Assembly: GCA_945860295.1 (NCBI GenBank)
Contig: CAMAQH010000018.1
Span: forward strand, 1-64,000
Source of the DNA: Prosthecobacter debontii
GTDB lineage: Bacteria > Verrucomicrobiota > Verrucomicrobiia > Verrucomicrobiales > Verrucomicrobiaceae
Length of the DNA: 64,000 nt
Direction of reading: 5' to 3'
This document shows positions 27,133-37,400 of the stretch, piece by piece. A program made the translations under genes and the position numbers. The notes beneath the pieces were generated by a model. That model was not told the origin of the DNA. It made no database searches and saw only the letters and a list, made by a program, of their open reading frames with translations. The stretch's first letter is position 1, and each line of letters opens with the position of its first letter.

Positions 27133-28416
27133 ATGCGTTTCTTCTTCATCTCCACTTCTCTTCTGCTCGCTGGCTTATCGGTGCTTTCAGCCGCGCCCAA
27201 TGCCGATCCATTTCCGAAGCCGCCCTCGATCAAAGGACTGCAAGTGCAGATGGTGGATGATGCCTTGGCGTTGGGCATTCATCACGCGGGCATCAACATT
27301 AACATCACGTCACTTTTGGATATTCAAAAGAAACCGGGTAGTCCAACGCGGACGGTGGATGGGCAGGTGTTTAGCTTCAATGAAAGCTACCTAAAGTCCC
27401 TGGATCGGCAGATCAAGCCACTCTCTGATCGCGGCGTGTTGGTCTATGCCATCGTGCTTTCTTATCCGTCCAAAAAAACAGATGTTGATGCGATTGCCAT
27501 TCATCCTGATGCGCGCGCTGATTACAAATACAGCATCGGGGCATTCAACACTAAGATGCCCACCGGACGCGCATGGCTTCGTGCCGTATCTGAAGAAATG
27601 GCCGAGCGCTGGAGTGGTGCGCATCCTGAGAATGGACGGGTTTGGGGCTGGATCGTCGGTAACGAAGTGAACTCGCACTGGCTCTGGTACAATCTTGGTC
27701 GCAAGCCCATGGCTGAGGCAGTGAATGAATATGAGAAGGCGTTTCGTATCATGCATGACTCAGTGCGCCGAGCTTCTGCGAATGCGCGGCTCTACATTCC
27801 TTTTGACCATCACTGGTCGATCTCGATGAATGGCATCAGCGCTGAAGAAGCTACCCCAGGACGGGATTTTTTAGACGCCTTTGCCAAAAAAGTGCGTGAG
27901 CTGGGGGATCTCGATTGGCATGTTGCCTGGCATCCCTATCCCGAAGATTTGGGCAATCCTCGCGCATGGGCGGACAAGGCCGTAAGCAGTAGTGAAGCGA
28001 CGCCCAAAGTGACCTTTAAGAACTTGGAAGTCCTCAGTCATCATCTCAAACAACCCGAACTTCTGTGGCAGGGGCAGCCACGGCGAATCATTCTTTCTGA
28101 GCAGGGTTTTCACACGCTGCTGAAGCCTGAGGGTGAATCTCTCCAAGCCGCCGCCTATGCCTATGCCTGGGAGAAATGCCAGCGCTTGCCATTGGTGGAT
28201 GCCTTCATTTATCACCGTCATGTGGATCATGCCCAGGAGGGTGGACTGCGCCTTGGACTATGGAGGAATGCACCGAATACGATCTCAGAGCCGCATAGCA
28301 AAAAGCAGATTTGGGATATCTTCTTGAAAGCTGGGACTCCAGCCTGGAAGGAAGCTGCGGCTGCTTTACTGCCAGTCACGGGATTGAAGTCGTGGGACGA
28401 ACTAGTAGCGGATTGA
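27133..28416 (+). CDS. DUF5722 exported glycoside hydrolase-like protein
   Basis: A 427-residue exported protein with a signal peptide (MRFFFISTSLLLAGLSVLSA). GIHHAGININITSLL near the start, GWIVGNEVNSHWLWYNLG in the middle and LSEQGFHT near the end match the DUF5722 family. The two glutamates in GNEVNSHW and LSEQG look like the acid/base and nucleophile of a clan GH-A barrel, an inference from position. The family probably acts on polysaccharides but its substrate is unknown. The gene lies alone after the ribosomal terminator. Confidence 0.75.
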   Translation: MRFFFISTSLLLAGLSVLSAAPNADPFPKPPSIKGLQVQMVDDALALGIHHAGININITSLLDIQKKPGSPTRTVDGQVFSFNESYLKSLDRQIKPLSDRGVLVYAIVLSYPSKKTDVDAIAIHPDARADYKYSIGAFNTKMPTGRAWLRAVSEEMAERWSGAHPENGRVWGWIVGNEVNSHWLWYNLGRKPMAEAVNEYEKAFRIMHDSVRRASANARLYIPFDHHWSISMNGISAEEATPGRDFLDAFAKKVRELGDLDWHVAWHPYPEDLGNPRAWADKAVSSSEATPKVTFKNLEVLSHHLKQPELLWQGQPRRIILSEQGFHTLLKPEGESLQAAAYAYAWEKCQRLPLVDAFIYHRHVDHAQEGGLRLGLWRNAPNTISEPHSKKQIWDIFLKAGTPAWKEAAAALLPVTGLKSWDELVAD

Positions 28417-28436
28417 AGTGGCCCTCTTTAACGAAA

Positions 28437-28465
28437 AGCGGGCAGGGAATTGATCTCGGCCCGCT
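28437..28465. terminator. Possible bidirectional terminator between convergent genes
   Basis: AGCGGGC (28437-28443) and GCCCGCT (28459-28465) form a 7-bp stem with a 15-base loop in the gap between the convergent DUF5722 and propeller genes. There is no T-run, only A-rich and T-poor flanks, so this is tentative. Confidence 0.4.
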
Positions 28466-28490
28466 AAAGCAAAAGGTGGTATGATACGGT

Positions 28491-30110
28491 TTATGGATTC
28501 ACTGGCTTGGCACCTTCTCTGAAGCAGTAGAGATGCGTGTGGGTAGTGATGTAGATGCAGCCATTCGCGGCGACGACGCTGCTGAGGAGAGGGGAGGGGA
28601 ACTCGATGGTTTTGATTTCCTTCAGTTCCTTACCTTCAGCGAGGATGAAGAGCTCACCTTCTTCGTTGCCGATCCAGACTTTACCATCAGCGACGAGCGG
28701 GCTGGACCAGATGTGGCCTTTGGTGTCGAACTTCCAATATTCTTTACCGGTCTTGGCATCGAGGCAGAAGACGCGGCCTGTGTAGTCGGCGGTATAGACA
28801 AGGCCGTCTTTCACGGCAGGCGTTGAGATGGAGCGCTCGATGCCTTTGAAGGTCCAGAGGGCTTTGCCGGAGAGATCGCCGGTCTGTTTTGGGTCGATGC
28901 AGCTCAACATGCCGACGCCTTCGCCGTGCTCGGGGTCCTGTCCGATGTTCACATAAACGAGGCCATCATGGAAGACGGTGGTGCCGATGATTTCGCTTGG
29001 GCCGTCGTATTCGACGTACTTGATGGGTTCACCAGCTGGGCTCTTGCGATACTCAGGTGGGTTGGCGTCGTAACGCCAGAATTCTTTGAGGATGTCAAAG
29101 TCATCTTTCTTTTCAGTCTCGGGGGCCATGGAATAGACCCAGCCGTCGCCTGCGCCAAAGATGATCTGCTGTTTGCCATCGATCAGGCCGAGTGTCGGGC
29201 TGGACCATGAGCAGTGGAGGACTCGCTCGGAAGCGACGTGATCCATTTCACCGAGGAGGGTGCCGTCGTTGGCGTTCAGCATGATGAAGCTAGGAGCCTG
29301 GGGCGAAGGAATGTTAGAGTGCGTCCAGTCCACGCCGTTGCAGGTGGGGGCGAAGAGTTTGTCACCAATGATGAGCGGATAACCAGCGGTGGCGTTGTGC
29401 TGGAAAACACCGAGCTCTTTGTACATATCATACACCCACAGGATGTCGGCATCGGTTTTCCCAGGTTCGACAGGGACGGGTTTGCCGTCTTTGTCCGGGG
29501 CAGCCATGAAGGCGGCCTCATCCTGCATACCTTGGTTGCCATTGGACATGCCGTTGACGTCCATGCAAATGATCTGGCAGCGGTTGCCTGGAACATAGGC
29601 TTTGTCGCCGACGATGGTGGGGCTGGCGCAGACTCCGAGGTATTCCCAGTCGTTCACTTTGCCGGAACCCATCTTCGGGGAAACCATCTGCCATTTGAAC
29701 TGGCCGGTGTATTCATCGAAGACCATGACAATACCGCGGTCGCCGATGTGCTTGTTGTTGCGGGGGGATTCGTTGTTTGTGCCGACATAGACCTGACCGC
29801 TGGCGATCATGGGTGTGCCATAGGTCTGGGAGCCAAGTTTGGCCACCCAGAGGCAGTTTTTGGTGGTGGACAGGTCGATGTCTTCTGCGCCAGGGCCTGC
29901 ATTCGCTCCTTCAGCGTTCGGACGGAGACGACCAGCGATCTTCGGCGCGGCTTTGGGGCCGTACTTTTTGCCGGGATCGATTTCCATGGGCAGCCCCTTT
30001 TCAGAAGAGACCATGTTTCGGCTTTGGCCTCCACCCCATTCGGGTAGATCGGCTGCGTGGATGGAAGCGGCACTGAGCAACGCTAGGAGGAAGGTGTTTG
30101 TTGGCTTCAT
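28491..30110 (-). CDS. Exported PQQ-binding-like beta-propeller protein
   Basis: A 539-residue protein with a signal peptide (MKPTNTFLLALLSAASIHA). Propeller blades with the W-motif pattern recur, for example VFDEYTGQFKWQMVS, DADILWVYDMYKELGVFQ and CLDAKTGKEYWKFDTKG. It resembles the PQQ-like domain family of Planctomycetes and Verrucomicrobia, which may or may not hold pyrroloquinoline quinone. The catalytic aspartate and disulfide of true PQQ alcohol dehydrogenases were not seen. It is 21 bases downstream of a second propeller gene on the same strand, so the two are likely co-transcribed. Confidence 0.8.
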   Translation of the reverse strand: MKPTNTFLLALLSAASIHAADLPEWGGGQSRNMVSSEKGLPMEIDPGKKYGPKAAPKIAGRLRPNAEGANAGPGAEDIDLSTTKNCLWVAKLGSQTYGTPMIASGQVYVGTNNESPRNNKHIGDRGIVMVFDEYTGQFKWQMVSPKMGSGKVNDWEYLGVCASPTIVGDKAYVPGNRCQIICMDVNGMSNGNQGMQDEAAFMAAPDKDGKPVPVEPGKTDADILWVYDMYKELGVFQHNATAGYPLIIGDKLFAPTCNGVDWTHSNIPSPQAPSFIMLNANDGTLLGEMDHVASERVLHCSWSSPTLGLIDGKQQIIFGAGDGWVYSMAPETEKKDDFDILKEFWRYDANPPEYRKSPAGEPIKYVEYDGPSEIIGTTVFHDGLVYVNIGQDPEHGEGVGMLSCIDPKQTGDLSGKALWTFKGIERSISTPAVKDGLVYTADYTGRVFCLDAKTGKEYWKFDTKGHIWSSPLVADGKVWIGNEEGELFILAEGKELKEIKTIEFPSPLLSSVVAANGCIYITTHTHLYCFREGAKPVNP

Positions 30111-30131
30111 TGGAAAAGGCTGGTGTTTAAA

Positions 30132-32432
30132 TTATTTATTCTCGGTGATGCTGAGGTTGTCGAGGAAGACGCGCTTCTGGTTCATAGGCGTGAAGCCGAA
30201 GATGCCGGGGCTACCCTGTGTGTGGGCTTTGGCGACTTTGGCTTCGATGGTCCAAACTTCGGGCTCGGGCTGGTCTTTGGGCCAGACTTTGCCCTTCACT
30301 ACGCCACTACCATCTGCTGCGACATCGACGCGTGTTTTCAGCGTGTACCAGGTGTTAGCGCTCACTTTAAAGATGGCAGCCTGCGAGAGGCGCTCGAGAT
30401 TTGAGCTGATCTCCAGTTTGCCTGCATTGCCACGCATGCAGATGAGGTAGCGCTGATTGATCAGGCCGAGATCTGCTTTTGATCGGGCATTGCCATCTGT
30501 CATGACGTCGGCCTGCATGGTGTAGTTTGAAAGCGTGGACGGAGCGACGAAGACGATGCCGCGCTGGAAGAGGAGGCGGTCGAAACTCTTGCCGAAGACC
30601 TTGTTGCCATTCTTTTCCATGACCTGGAATTTGAAGCGCGCTCCGATCCATGGGAGAGGTGGATATGCGAACTTGTACGCTGGATTCGCCGGGTCGGCGG
30701 GAAATTCTTCGGTGAGGTTGTAGCCTTCGAAGTCTTCGGTGATGGGCAGTCCTTTGAGACCTCGGCCGCGGATCGTGCCGGTCAAACCATCGGCTGAGGT
30801 GGCCTTCCAGGCACCAGCGCTGATTTTTGAATCAGCGGCGACGACGAGTTCACCCGCCTTGTTGAAACTGGCGTCCATAGTGGCCTTCACCTTAGCGGTT
30901 GGTGGGATGAAGCTTTCCCACTTCACGCCTGCGACTTTGTCACTGACGACCATGCCATTGGCATCGACGCTGCGAATGCGAAAGGCCTGTTTGTTACCGC
31001 GCATGATGACGGTTTCAGCCGGAATGATCTGAAGAGCCACAGCTTTACCAGCGGCTGGGATTTTAGCCGCGGGTGCGGCATCGATTTTGATGCCGCTGTT
31101 CGGAATCGGGAAGGCGTAGAACTTCTCGGTAGTGGTCACATAGAGTGTGCCATCACATACGACTGGGGCACCGAGGCATTGGGCGGAGTTGCCACCATCA
31201 AGTTTGATCTCCTGGACGATTTCAGCATCTGTCGCACTGGGCTTCACGACGACGAGCTTGCCTTCCATCATCGGGCAATAGAGCAGTCCATCGACATACA
31301 AAGGAGAGGAGTGCAAGTTGGCGTTGCTGAGCTTCTTCTTCCAGAGGTCTCTACCGGTGTTGGCGTCGATGGCGCAGAGTTCACCTCCGTCTGTGAGCTG
31401 ATAAATCGTATCGCCGACAAGGACGGGCGAACTGCTCGTGGCACCAATAGGATTGCGCCAAGTTTCAGAACTCGCTTCCAGGATGGTTGTCTCGGTGCCA
31501 GGAGCTGCTGAGGTGAGCTTTTCTGGCAGCTTGATGGCACTCATGCGACCCTTCTCGGAGGTGTCGATGTTTTCATCACCGTGGATGGCGATCACATTTC
31601 CTTTATGCAGCACGACACTGGGGTTCATACCGTTTTTGCAAAGGGGCATTCTCCAGTAAGGCTTGCCGCTGCGGGCGTTCACGCACACCAAATTGCCACA
31701 ACCGGTGGTGAAATAGAGCACGCGTTTGCCATCGCGTGTCTCCACGACTGGGGTGGAGAAGGAGCTATCAACTGGAGGACTCACGCCAGGCAGGCTCCAC
31801 CAGACGAGTTCGCCACTCTTTTTATCAAAGCCATAGACTCGGTCAGCCGCAGGTCCATCGGCACCCCAGTTCGAGAAGATGAAGTGAATGATCACGAGAT
31901 CGCCCTCGATGATAGGGCTGCCGACGCGTGAGTTCGGGAAAGTCATGCGTCCTAGATCTTCCATGAGCGGCATCTCGAAGACCTTCTTTCCATCAAGCTC
32001 GTAGCAAACAAAACGGCCCGCATTGCTGACGAGGTAGATACGCTTCGTCTCAGGGTCCACGGTGGGTGCGCCAATGGAGTATCGGTTATAAATGGAATCA
32101 CTCAGATAGTCGGCGATCTCCACTTCCCAGAGTTTCTTACCGGTCTCTGCATCCAGCACCGTGAGGAGTTCGATCAGATCTGTGGTTTCACCGCGGTAGC
32201 CCCATAAAACCACTTTGCCATCCACGATCACTGGCGTGCCTCGGCTACGCGCATCATAAGTCCAAGCTGGTGTTTCAGCCAGCTTACCGGCTCCTGTGTA
32301 ATGTTCGAGACTAACGCCATTTTGAAGTGGTCCACGCCAGTTGGTCCAATCGTTGGCTGATAAAGGGCTGCTGACTGCTAGAAGAGCGAGCGCAATACCG
32401 GTGGCATAACGCAGAGGTTGTTGGAATTCCAT
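30132..32432 (-). CDS. Exported PQQ-like propeller with C-terminal beta-sandwich
   Basis: A 766-residue protein with a signal peptide (residues 1-26, ending SSPLSA). WTNWRGPLQNGVSLEHYTG is the usual entry of PQQ-like propellers, and blades with VLDAETGKKLWEVEI, DANTGRDLWKKKLS follow to about residue 440. The C-terminal part (about 570-766) with EDFEGYNLTEEFPADP and KVFGKSFDRLL looks like a LamG/DUF1080-type sandwich that often binds sugars. It might be a sugar oxidase or a binding protein. It is the first gene of a two-gene unit; the second propeller follows. Confidence 0.78.
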   Translation of the reverse strand: MEFQQPLRYATGIALALLAVSSPLSANDWTNWRGPLQNGVSLEHYTGAGKLAETPAWTYDARSRGTPVIVDGKVVLWGYRGETTDLIELLTVLDAETGKKLWEVEIADYLSDSIYNRYSIGAPTVDPETKRIYLVSNAGRFVCYELDGKKVFEMPLMEDLGRMTFPNSRVGSPIIEGDLVIIHFIFSNWGADGPAADRVYGFDKKSGELVWWSLPGVSPPVDSSFSTPVVETRDGKRVLYFTTGCGNLVCVNARSGKPYWRMPLCKNGMNPSVVLHKGNVIAIHGDENIDTSEKGRMSAIKLPEKLTSAAPGTETTILEASSETWRNPIGATSSSPVLVGDTIYQLTDGGELCAIDANTGRDLWKKKLSNANLHSSPLYVDGLLYCPMMEGKLVVVKPSATDAEIVQEIKLDGGNSAQCLGAPVVCDGTLYVTTTEKFYAFPIPNSGIKIDAAPAAKIPAAGKAVALQIIPAETVIMRGNKQAFRIRSVDANGMVVSDKVAGVKWESFIPPTAKVKATMDASFNKAGELVVAADSKISAGAWKATSADGLTGTIRGRGLKGLPITEDFEGYNLTEEFPADPANPAYKFAYPPLPWIGARFKFQVMEKNGNKVFGKSFDRLLFQRGIVFVAPSTLSNYTMQADVMTDGNARSKADLGLINQRYLICMRGNAGKLEISSNLERLSQAAIFKVSANTWYTLKTRVDVAADGSGVVKGKVWPKDQPEPEVWTIEAKVAKAHTQGSPGIFGFTPMNQKRVFLDNLSITENK

Positions 32433-32717
32433 GAGGTGAACTTTGGGTCGAGGGGTGGGCCTCTAACATTCACGCTGCAGTCGCTTGCTCAATAGCTTTG
32501 TCAGAGCATCGTCGCACACACTGCCGCATGAGCGGATTGAGGCACCGTTTGAAACGATGTGGCCGCCGTCCATCTTTCGACTCAGAATGTCTCAGAACTA
32601 AGGCTAGTATGTGCTTAGTTGTTGAGCTTATTCACATGAACAGTTGGTTCTCCACAATGCTGTCAAGGCGGTTTCTTCTAAAATTATCAGAGTTTTTCGG
32701 GTGAAAGTGGGTTTCAT

Positions 32718-32739
32718 AAATGAGAATAACCTCTCATTT
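32718..32739. promoter_or_regulatory. 8-bp dyad upstream of the sRNA promoter
   Basis: AAATGAGA (32718-32725) and TCTCATTT (32732-32739) flank a six-base centre. It lies 21 bases upstream of the TTGACG box, a common place for a regulator site. Binding is inferred, not shown. Confidence 0.4.
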
Positions 32740-32760
32740 TGCAAAATTAACCCCCCGGTG

Positions 32761-32789
32761 TTGACGAGTGCCTCAAAACTTTTTAATCT
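32761..32789 (+). promoter_or_regulatory. Sigma70-like promoter of candidate sRNA
   Basis: TTGACG (32761-32766), 17-base spacer, TAATCT (32784-32789). The -35 box matches 5/6, the -10 box 4/6. It points into a 145-base stretch that ends in a terminator and holds no gene. Confidence 0.5.
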
Positions 32790-32795
32790 CCGACT

Positions 32796-32938
32796 GTCCA
32801 AGCGAGTTCATTCTCGGGCGGGCCACGTTGTTGCAGCCTCTCGGCTTAAACTTTCGTGCCATCGGTCCTCACTGTTGTTGGTTGCTGGATCGCCAAACAA
32901 GACCCTCTGGCTTCGCATGCCAGAGGGTCTCTTGTTTT
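32796..32938 (+). ncRNA. Candidate small RNA, about 143 nt
   Basis: The span runs from the predicted start after the TAATCT box to the T-run of a strong terminator. It has no sensible protein and can form small stems such as CGAG-loop-CTCG. I do not recognise 6S RNA, SRP RNA, RNase P or tmRNA in it. A 98-codon frame crosses it, but starts upstream of the promoter and does not look like a protein. The call rests only on promoter plus terminator plus absence of a gene. Confidence 0.45.
32900..32938. terminator. Strong intrinsic terminator, possibly bidirectional
   Basis: AGACCCTCTGGC (32900-32911) pairs perfectly with GCCAGAGGGTCT (32919-32930) around loop TTCGCAT. The plus strand continues CTTGTTTT; the minus strand continues with TTGTTTGG, so it could end both the sRNA and apaG. 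Confidence 0.85.
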
Positions 32939-32977
32939 AGTGCACCACTGGCAGAGTTGATTTCGATGATACCGAGA

Positions 32978-33364
32978 TTAAGCGAGCATCGGAGGATGCA
33001 TCTCGAAGCGTGGGATTCGCACACACACGGGACGACCCTGTTGAGTCGTTCCGAAAAACGATCCTGTCGCAGTGCTCTCTGCTTTGATGACGTGATACGA
33101 GTTGTAGCTGAAGGTCTGGCCGGGTTCGAGACGCGGGAACTGTCCCACCACGCCATCACCTTCCACGACAAGTGTGTCACCATCGGTATCACGCACGATC
33201 CACTTACGACCAAAGATGTTCACGGTCTCTGCAGAGCCATTGTGAATGGAGACATGATACACGAATGGATGTGGCCTGTCAGGTGGTGCCGGGCGCGTTG
33301 GATCATACGACACGTCATCAACGAGTGCGCTTAGGCCGGGTAAATGTTCGAAGCTGACACTCAT
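32978..33364 (-). CDS. apaG: ApaG (DUF525) domain protein
   Basis: A 128-residue protein. FVYHVSIHNGSAETVNIFGRKW, VVEGDGVVGQFPRLEPGQ and FSYNSYHVIKAESTATGSFFG are the conserved ApaG signatures. The fold is an FN3-like beta sandwich. In E. coli apaG sits with ksgA and apaH and is linked to Co2+/Mg2+ efflux; here it stands alone, and the exact role is unknown. Confidence 0.9.
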   Translation of the reverse strand: MSVSFEHLPGLSALVDDVSYDPTRPAPPDRPHPFVYHVSIHNGSAETVNIFGRKWIVRDTDGDTLVVEGDGVVGQFPRLEPGQTFSYNSYHVIKAESTATGSFFGTTQQGRPVCVRIPRFEMHPPMLA

Positions 33365-33468
33365 GTGGGAATGATAATTCAGTCAGTCGTTAGAACAAGA
33401 TAGTTCAATCGCGCTTTTTCTGACATGAAGTTGAATGACATTTGAAGAACCACGGAGCCACTGAGAGG

Positions 33469-33559
33469 TGGCGGACAGAGAGGGATTCGAACCCTCGGTA
33501 CCGGATTAGGGTACACACGCTTTCCAGGCGAGCCCGATCGACCACTCTGGCATCTGTCC
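33469..33559 (-). tRNA. tRNA-Ser (GGA)
   Basis: On the minus strand, 5' GGACAGA pairs with TCTGTCC of the 3' end, followed by discriminator G and an encoded CCA. The T loop GGTTCGAATCC is normal, and a long variable arm (class II) sits between the anticodon stem and T stem. The anticodon loop CTGGAAA (33521-33527) gives anticodon GGA at 33523-33525. The total of 91 nt is typical for serine tRNA. Confidence 0.97.
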
Positions 33560-33686
33560 ATTTATCGCAACCCGAAAGCGGCGAGAGTGGACTTTGCCGT
33601 TTATGCACTTTATCGCAAGTTGATTTTAAGGAGAGTTGCGGTGCTTGGCTTTCGTTGATGTCCGCGCCTTCAACTTTACCACTCTC

Positions 33687-34379
33687 ATGCGCTCCCGACT
33701 CGGCCTCACCATCCTCTGCCTTTCGTCATTCAGCAGCCTCCTTCATGCCCAAAAGACGGAGGCTCCAAAGAAGCGTGTTGCCAGTCTAGCGCTCGCTCCC
33801 ATTGTTGATAAGGCCGGCCTGCCGCGCGTGCTTATCATTGGTGATTCCATCTCCATTGGCTACACGCTTTCGGTCAGACAAAAACTCGACGGCAAAGCCA
33901 ACGTCCATCGCATCCCGCAAAACGGCGGGCCGACGAAGAATGGCATTGCCAACATCGAAAAGTGGCTCGGCACCGGCAAGTGGGACGTCATCCATTTCAA
34001 CTGGGGCATCCATGATTTGAAATTCATGCCTGACGGTAAGCGTCAGGTCGAAGCCGCTGATTATGAGGCCAATCTACGCACGCTCGTCATACGCATGAAG
34101 AAGACTGGTGCCAAACTCATCTGGGCCACCACCACTCCAATCCCACAGGGCGATCTCGTGCCGACGCGCAAGTTTGGTGAAGTGTCTGAATACAATCAAG
34201 TCGCGACCAAGGTCATGACCGAAAACGATGTCGCTATCAATGATCTCAACGCCTGGATCACGCCCAAGCTCGCCGAGATGCAGAAGCCGAAGGACGTACA
34301 TTATCTCGACATCGGTTCCGATTATCTGGCGCAAAAGGTAGCGCAGGGTATTCTGCAGGCTTTGGCTTCCGCTAAGTAA
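33687..34379 (+). CDS. Exported SGNH/GDSL hydrolase
   Basis: 230 residues from ATG at 33687, with a signal peptide (MRSRLGLTILCLSSFSSLLHA). Block I is VLIIGDSISIGYT with the catalytic serine; the Gly and Asn blocks follow (QNGGPTKNG, HFNWGIHDLK), and HYLDIG may supply the histidine. SGNH enzymes of this type are esterases that remove acyl groups from sugars or lipids; the substrate is unknown. The gene lies between tRNA-Ser and the DUF4175-like gene. Confidence 0.83.
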   Translation: MRSRLGLTILCLSSFSSLLHAQKTEAPKKRVASLALAPIVDKAGLPRVLIIGDSISIGYTLSVRQKLDGKANVHRIPQNGGPTKNGIANIEKWLGTGKWDVIHFNWGIHDLKFMPDGKRQVEAADYEANLRTLVIRMKKTGAKLIWATTTPIPQGDLVPTRKFGEVSEYNQVATKVMTENDVAINDLNAWITPKLAEMQKPKDVHYLDIGSDYLAQKVAQGILQALASAK

Positions 34380-34466
34380 CCACCATACGCCAGCCAGCTG
34401 AATTCTCTTCGTGGCTCAGAAGAACCGCGTATTGCGGCACGTTGACTGCGGGCCACTCTGCTCTCA

Positions 34467-37400
34467 ATGAACATCGCCCTCCGCCCAGCAACACTGGAAG
34501 TTCTCAATGCCTTCCGCCAACGCCGTCAAAAGTTACTCAAATGGCGTGCGGCACTCGCTCTTGGCACGGTGGCTCTATTGGTGCTTCTCGTCATCGCTTT
34601 GCTGGATCGCGCTTGGTTCATGCCTGAGTCGATTCGCCCTTGGTTTTCTTTGGCCGCGTATGCAGGTGCCGCTTTTGCTGGTTGGAAAGTGGCGTGGCGT
34701 TTCATTTCCGAGGCGCGTGAGACATCCGGCGCAGCACGACTTCTGGAAATCGTAGTGCCTGCTATGCGGGAGCGCATGCTGTCAGCCGTTGAATTAGCTG
34801 AAGGCCACGGTTCCGAGTCTGAAGAATTTCGTGCTCGTCTTCAAGACGATGTCGCCGCTGAGGTTCAAAAAATATCACTCTGCTCCGTGCTTCCGCTGCG
34901 CTCTTTGAAATCATGGATCATGGGCTTCGGCCTCATGCTGGCGCTGATCATCGCACTTAGCTTCGTTTCGATGCTACATCTGCCGGGTTTTTTCGCTCGT
35001 GCCGCGATCCCTTTTGCTAACTTGGCTCGCCCCTCAAGCGTGGAGATCGTCATCGCCGCGCCGACGCCAGCGGACACGCTCGTGCCATTTGCCTCTGAGA
35101 TGGAAGTGATCGCCGACATCATCGGACCCAAACCTGATCGCGTACAGATCGAGACTCAAGCAGGCGACGCGAAATCACGTCTAACTGATATGCGTCTCTC
35201 GACTGGTAGTCGATACCAGAGCGTCGTCGCCATTGGCCAGATTGATCTGCGCTATCGCATCGTCGCCGCTGATGCCATCAGTTCGTGGTTTACACTAAGT
35301 GCTCGTGCACGGCCACGAGTGATCAAGTTTGTCAAAACCGTCGTCCCTCCTGCCTACAGCGGTTTGCCTGAAATCAAAGTTACCGATGATCAGGGTGACA
35401 TCGAAGCGCTTGAGGGCAGCATTGTTAAGCTCACACTAAAGCTCAACCAACCCATCTCCAAAGCCAGTCTGCTGATCAATCCCGACCACGCCGATCATCC
35501 TGAAGCCCTGCCGGCGCAGATCGCCACAGATGACGGTGTGAGCGCGGCACTTGAAGTGAAAGCAGACGTCGAATCTTGGCAGATGGCCCTTACTGCTAAG
35601 GAGACTGGCTTCACTAACGATGAATCATCGCCTTGGTCAGTCATTTCTACTCCTGATCTTCCGCCAGTCGTGCAGATCATTGAACCCATCGACCAGATCG
35701 AACTCCTCGCTGATGAAGCCGTGCGTCTCAGTGGTCTTGCTGGTGATGATGTGGGCCTCGAAAGAGTGCTGCTCGCGCACTCCATCAATGCCGCAAAGTG
35801 GAGCGAAAAAGAAGTCTCTGGCAAAACCGTTAAGGAAGCTCAGATCCAGACGCTGCTCGGACTCGCCCCGATGCAGGTCAAAGCCGGCGACACCGTGATG
35901 ATCAAACTTATCGCCATCGATCTCAAAGGCCAGCGAACCGAAACACAGCCGTTGCGTGTCATCATTCTCGAGCAAACCGTCAGCCCAGAACAGCGTCAGT
36001 GGGCCGCGCAGACAAGGCGCTTTGCCCAGCAGGCAGAGACTCTCGCTGAGGACGCGAAAGAGCTGCGCAAGAATATCGAGCAAGTCAGCAAGATCGAGAA
36101 GGCGAAGTCCAAAAATCCAGAAGCCGAACGCGATGCCAAGGACGCGCTAGCCCTTGCTCAGGGCGGACTCGAAAAGGTCACGGCCAAAGCAGATGATCTC
36201 TGGAAGGCGCTGCAAGAAACCGCCCGTACCGCGCCGACACATCTCGATGTCTTGGAGACCCAGCTTCTCGGCGAGCGCCTCGCGCACATGCGGAGTGATG
36301 CTTTGAGGGAGATGCAGAAAGTCATCACTGGTGATCTGGAAAAAACCGAGCCGCTCACGCGTGATGCTAGTGAAGCTCAAGCCGATGCGGACACCATCGC
36401 CAGCGCCGCGCGTGCTTTTGCCGCTGAGGACAATGCACGTCTCGTCGCCCAGCAGGCCCAGCAGTTATCACGTCAGGAGGCACTGCTCACGGATCAATCT
36501 TTATCTGCGAATCGCGATGCGACACAGCGTCCCAAATGGCAGGAGCAACAGCGCGCATCAATGGCGTCGAGTGAGATTTTGCGTCAGCAGATGGAGACTC
36601 TAAAGTCTCTCATCGATGGCGGTCAGCAGAACACGCTCAAAGAACATCAGAAGCAGATCGGTGAGGCACGGGCGGACCTTGAAGCCAGCCTCGACAAGCC
36701 TGATCAGGCTAAGAGTCCCGAGCATCTCTATGGTGCTTCCGACAACCTCCGTCAGCGCCTTGCCCGCGCTGCTGATGCGGCTCGTGGCATCGCTGAAAGT
36801 GCCGCGGCAAAATCAAATCAACTGCGCGAGTTAATCGCTCGGCAGGAGAATCCCGCCGTCGTTGCTTTGCAGGAAGCTAAGGCCGCTTTGAATCAAGCTA
36901 CTGCTGAGGCTAAAGATCCGAAGAAGCGCGAGCGTGAAGATCGTGATGGATTGAAGGCACCCGAGAAAGCCGTCAAAGAACTCGCGAGCGCCGCCAAGCA
37001 GCTCGAAGAGCAGGCAGCGCTACGTGAACAGAACACGATGAGTAACGATCAAGCCGCCCTTGATACCAATCGCGCTAGCCGCGCTGCCGATAAACTAGCG
37101 CGTGAAGTCGCCGAGACAAAAACGCCTGAAACCGCTGCGCAGGTTCAAGCCAAAGCCGAGCAACTCAGCAACGCTGTCCGCGCGCTCGAGGTTGACGCCC
37201 TCGCCCAAACGGCGATGAAGGCCATCGAAGAAGCCGCTTTTGACAGCGATCCCACCAAGTCTGCCACACCGACTCGTCCAGCCGAGCAGGCACGCGCTGC
37301 GGCTGAAGCCTTGAAGCAATTACCGGAAGCTCTGCGCCGCATGAGCAAGCCGGATCAGCAGATGGCAACTATTGCTCAACAAGCAACTGATCAGACGCGC

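Larger units (their letters stand above)
32433..32977. other. 545-bp intergenic region with candidate sRNA locus
   Basis: Between the minus-strand propeller start and the apaG end. It contains no convincing protein gene but holds, on the plus strand, an 8-bp dyad (32718-32739), a promoter-like sequence (32761-32789) and a strong hairpin terminator (32900-32938). Confidence 0.7.

Noticed and set aside
29214-30047. 277-codon plus-strand open frame
   Set aside because: Shadow of the propeller gene on the minus strand, which has a signal peptide and blade motifs.
32644-32940. 98-codon frame ending at the terminator
   Set aside because: No family, starts before the promoter and reads as random composition, so an RNA reading fits better.
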